Source of the DNA: PZPK01 sp965230795
GTDB lineage: Bacteria; Pseudomonadota; Gammaproteobacteria; Pseudomonadales; Oleiphilaceae
Direction of reading: 5' to 3'
Length of the DNA stretch: 64,000 nucleotides
Assembly: GCA_965230795.1 (NCBI GenBank)
Contig: OZ246020.1
Location: 3,038,001-3,102,000, forward strand
Part shown: positions 61,827-64,000 of the stretch, piece by piece
Layout: every line of letters starts with the position of its first letter
How positions within the stretch are numbered: position 1 is the stretch's first letter
The notes under the pieces: model-generated
Database searches by the model: none
Seen by the model: the letters and a program-made list of their open reading frames with translations, nothing else
Told to the model about the DNA's origin: nothing
Position numbers and translations under genes: made by a program

Positions 61827-62680
61827 CTACTACCTCCGCAACATTCTTGGCGAATTTCTTCTTGTTTAAGCAAGATAGACGCTTTGAGGAAAGGTCCGAA
61901 TTGGATTTTCTTGATGATATTTCTAATTGGATACGAAATAATAACCGCCGCTCGAAGCCATGGATTATAGAGAACATGCAAGCGGGAATGCGCTTTTCGG
62001 TACCTGAACTTGCCAATTAAGAAATCATGGATATTCGTACTATGGCTTAAACTACGAGCACCATCGGAAATATACAAAAACTCCCTCTCATCAAGATAAT
62101 GCTGCTCCATCTCATAAAAAAGCAGATAACCCGCGAAATTTGCCATGGCCTCCGGGTCTAACCACATAGTCACGAAAAAACAGGTCTCCCCCTCTACGTA
62201 GTTTTCAGAAAATGCCACCAGCTTACCAGTTTTCTTTTCGTGAACGCCCCAAAACTCAGTTGACCGAGGCAGCTCCAATATTGCTTGCGAGAACTTCTCA
62301 GGACTAAAAAAAGGTTCATGAGTGTCGTAGCGCTCGTATGCTTTCGAATAAACTGCGTATCCATTCTCAAGCACCTCTGCACTATCGATGGGTCTTGCGT
62401 CATATAGCTTCAAAGCTTTTCGAATCAAATAGCGCGTTTTTTTTGGAAGGGAATCAAGGGTATCTGCTTGATCCTTAATCACGTGCCACCAAGAACTCTC
62501 ACCAACTTTGTCAAACTCACTTTCCCACCGCAAAAACAATGCACCATTTCTCTTCATCGTTTTTTTGGCATCTGATACACATAGTTCACCTAAAGATGAA
62601 CAAGGGGACATAGGAAGGAGCCCCCCCTGATGTTCGCGCCACTTTACATTGTTCGAACAAATTAATTTATAGCCAATCAT
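61823..62680 (-). CDS. Acyltransferase-like (GNAT/FemAB fold) protein of the glycan cluster
   Basis: A 285-residue protein that I can only place loosely. The middle part (about residues 100-230) has the spacing of a GNAT or FemAB-like fold: TEFWGVHEKKTGKLVAFSE, then a strand-rich stretch CFFVTMWLDPEAMANFAGY and an EQHYLDEREFLYISDGARS segment. No membrane helix is obvious. Position between a glycosyltransferase and a sulfotransferase, with a 4-bp overlap, suggests that it acylates a sugar or an aminosugar. The A+T-rich composition suggests acquisition. Confidence 0.6.
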   Translation of the reverse strand: MIGYKLICSNNVKWREHQGGLLPMSPCSSLGELCVSDAKKTMKRNGALFLRWESEFDKVGESSWWHVIKDQADTLDSLPKKTRYLIRKALKLYDARPIDSAEVLENGYAVYSKAYERYDTHEPFFSPEKFSQAILELPRSTEFWGVHEKKTGKLVAFSENYVEGETCFFVTMWLDPEAMANFAGYLLFYEMEQHYLDEREFLYISDGARSLSHSTNIHDFLIGKFRYRKAHSRLHVLYNPWLRAAVIISYPIRNIIKKIQFGPFLKASILLKQEEIRQECCGGSS

Positions 62681-62736
62681 GATTATCGATACGTGCCACT
62701 AAAGTCTTTAAATAGTAAAACGCCGCTAAATAGAAT

Positions 62737-63894
62737 TTACGGCTTTAACAATCCCATACCGGCCAACATCTCTCGATTGACCTTATTAACATCATACTTA
62801 TCAACCGCAATTTGGTAAGAGCGGCTCCCCATTAAAGAAATTAAATCAGGCCTTATAATAAAATGTCTCATCGCCTGAAATAGATCTTCTTCCGATTTAA
62901 CTCCTACCAAGTAACCGTTGTAACCATTAACAACGGTTTCTCGGCATCCTGGCGCATCTGTGGTTATTACAGGCCTTCCCATAGCCATCGCTTCCAACAC
63001 AGTCCGAGGAGTTCCCTCGCGGTAAGAAGGCAGAACGTAGACGGAGCTTTCGGCTATTGCCGGACGGACATCTTCAAGCTTCCCTAGATACTCTATTGCC
63101 CCCTCTCGCTGCCACTGATCTAGCTCCTCTTTACGGATAGAGTCTGGGTTGTCGTCTATGCTTCCGACAATTCTAAAAACAGTTGATGGATAGCTCTTCC
63201 TTATACGCCTTGCAGCGGCAACAAACTCTCTAACACCTTTATCTCCTATTAAGCGAGCAATTAGCAGGAAAACCGGATCCCGTTGCTCCAGCGGTGTACG
63301 GGAAAAATGATTCAGATCAATGCCTGATCCATTCACAATGCGAGAAGGAACATTATTTTTTAGTAGACCTGACTCGCGAAAATAACTTTCATCATCCGGA
63401 TTCTGAAAAAACACCAAATTCACCCGAGCCAACACAGTCCTATAAAAAAGCCTTGCTAACTTTTTTATTAGCTTTCTCTTTCCTCGGCTTTCTCCAGTAA
63501 ATGCATATCCCAAACCCGTAATGAGAGCAAATCGCTTAGGCACTTTAGCAAGCCAAGATGCCAACATACCGTAAACAACTGGTTTAACGGTATAAGCCAA
63601 CACTAAATCAGGTTGTATTTGTTTAATCAGTCGATGTAGCACAAAAAAAGCCTTTAAGTCATCGACTGGATTTAACCCAGCGCGTTTAAGAGGAACGTCG
63701 TAGTACTTTACCCCCCATTTATTTAGCTTAGAAACAACTAATTTATTTTCTGATATAGACGGAGCAATGGCATGAACCTGTATGCCTTCATCGATAAGGC
63801 TGCGTATTAAGGGGCCACGAAAATTCACGATCGAGCGACTTACGCCTGCGATCACAACAAAACTACGAACAGTAGCTGTGCTATCAATACTCAA
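62737..63894 (-). CDS. Glycosyltransferase, GT4-like
   Basis: GT-B-fold glycosyltransferase that extends the lipid-linked glycan on the cytoplasmic side. The N-terminal half has GVSRSIVNFRGPLI and PDLVLAYTVKPVVYGMLAS. The C-terminal half has the nucleotide-sugar motif EGTPRTVLEAMAMG followed by PVITTDAPGCRE (E-x7-E type). It resembles PglA/CapM-like enzymes that add N-acetylgalactosamine or related sugars, but donor and acceptor are unknown. The start is a TTG at 63894 that overlaps the end of an upstream frame; no better ATG is close. Length is 385. Confidence 0.9.
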   Translation of the reverse strand: MSIDSTATVRSFVVIAGVSRSIVNFRGPLIRSLIDEGIQVHAIAPSISENKLVVSKLNKWGVKYYDVPLKRAGLNPVDDLKAFFVLHRLIKQIQPDLVLAYTVKPVVYGMLASWLAKVPKRFALITGLGYAFTGESRGKRKLIKKLARLFYRTVLARVNLVFFQNPDDESYFRESGLLKNNVPSRIVNGSGIDLNHFSRTPLEQRDPVFLLIARLIGDKGVREFVAAARRIRKSYPSTVFRIVGSIDDNPDSIRKEELDQWQREGAIEYLGKLEDVRPAIAESSVYVLPSYREGTPRTVLEAMAMGRPVITTDAPGCRETVVNGYNGYLVGVKSEEDLFQAMRHFIIRPDLISLMGSRSYQIAVDKYDVNKVNREMLAGMGLLKP

Positions 63895-64000
63895 AACCTA
63901 ACTGCCTCACATTTGGACATTCAACAACAAGTTTAAACTCCATCTTCCCCCATACCTGACTCATCATTCTTTTCACTCTATCCGCCCAGATCGAATCAAA
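63884..64000 (-). CDS. C-terminal end of an upstream gene (cut by window edge)
   Basis: On the minus strand one frame is open from the right edge for 38 codons to a TGA at 63884-63886. It includes SIWADRVKRMMSQVWGKM and ends RQLGFEY. It would overlap the TTG start of the glycosyltransferase by 11 bp, in keeping with the tight packing of this operon. The other two minus frames close quickly. The family cannot be named. Confidence 0.5.
   Translation of the reverse strand, partial: FDSIWADRVKRMMSQVWGKMEFKLVVECPNVRQLGFEY

Noticed and set aside
1..64000. tRNA, rRNA, CRISPR arrays, insertion sequences or prophage genes
   Set aside because: None was seen. Spaces between genes are short, no spaced direct-repeat array appears, and no transposase or integrase motif is encoded.

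Overview
The window looks like the chromosome of a free-living, motile gammaproteobacterium of the Pseudomonas / Alcanivorax / Marinobacter / Ketobacter type. This rests on the FleQ-FleSR flagellar regulators, a DesT-DesC-DesB desaturase locus, the long form of DapD, and the rpsB-to-rnhB and map-glnD-dap gene orders. The genus cannot be fixed from the sequence alone. Base composition is near even, with a visibly A+T-richer stretch from about 60.2 kb to the right end. I saw no rRNA, tRNA, CRISPR array, insertion sequence or prophage.

Layout. (1) 0-4.6 kb: the tail of an unidentified gene, then a TetR-type repressor (DesT/FabR family) divergent from a reductase-desaturase pair (desC, desB) and an unknown helical protein. 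Three copies of an 18-bp inverted-repeat operator lie in the divergent promoter region. (2) 4.6-11.5 kb, minus strand: a chemosensory operon STAS-cheY-cheA-cheW-cheR-cheD-cheB-STAS-HPt, with no chemoreceptor and no cheZ. (3) 11.6-23.0 kb, minus strand: the flagellar export and basal-body operon fliEFGHIJ, the regulators fleS-fleR and fleQ, and a fliT-like gene. fliE has a good sigma-54 promoter candidate and fleQ a good sigma-70 candidate. (4) 23.3-27.5 kb: an MscS channel, a yceJ-yceI pair and an Ig-domain lipoprotein.

(5) 27.8-42.7 kb, minus strand: the conserved block rpsB-tsf-pyrH-frr-uppS-cdsA-dxr-rseP-bamA-skp-lpxD-fabZ-lpxA-lpxB-rnhB. It joins translation, isoprenoid carrier and phospholipid synthesis, outer-membrane protein assembly and lipid A synthesis. 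Two terminator-like hairpins between rpsB and tsf probably reduce read-through. (6) 43.0-52.1 kb, plus strand: map, glnD, dapC, an ArsC/Spx-like gene, dapD, dapE, rlmA and two small unknown genes; three of these are the lysine/diaminopimelate enzymes. (7) 52.2 kb: a membrane-anchored cold-shock-domain protein with a long leader.

(8) 52.9-64 kb: surface-polysaccharide genes, almost all minus strand, interrupted by a plus-strand slyX. manC-fcl-gmd make GDP-mannose and GDP-L-fucose. A WbpM/PglF-like dehydratase, a DegT aminotransferase and an initiating sugar transferase are consistent with an amino-dideoxy sugar placed first on the lipid carrier. A sulfotransferase, an acyltransferase-like protein and a family-4-like glycosyltransferase follow. 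The cluster continues beyond the right edge.

The observations most worth a second look are the three-operator desaturase control region, the chemosensory operon bracketed by STAS and HPt proteins, the membrane-tethered cold-shock protein with a hairpin at the start of its predicted leader, and the sulfotransferase-containing glycan cluster.
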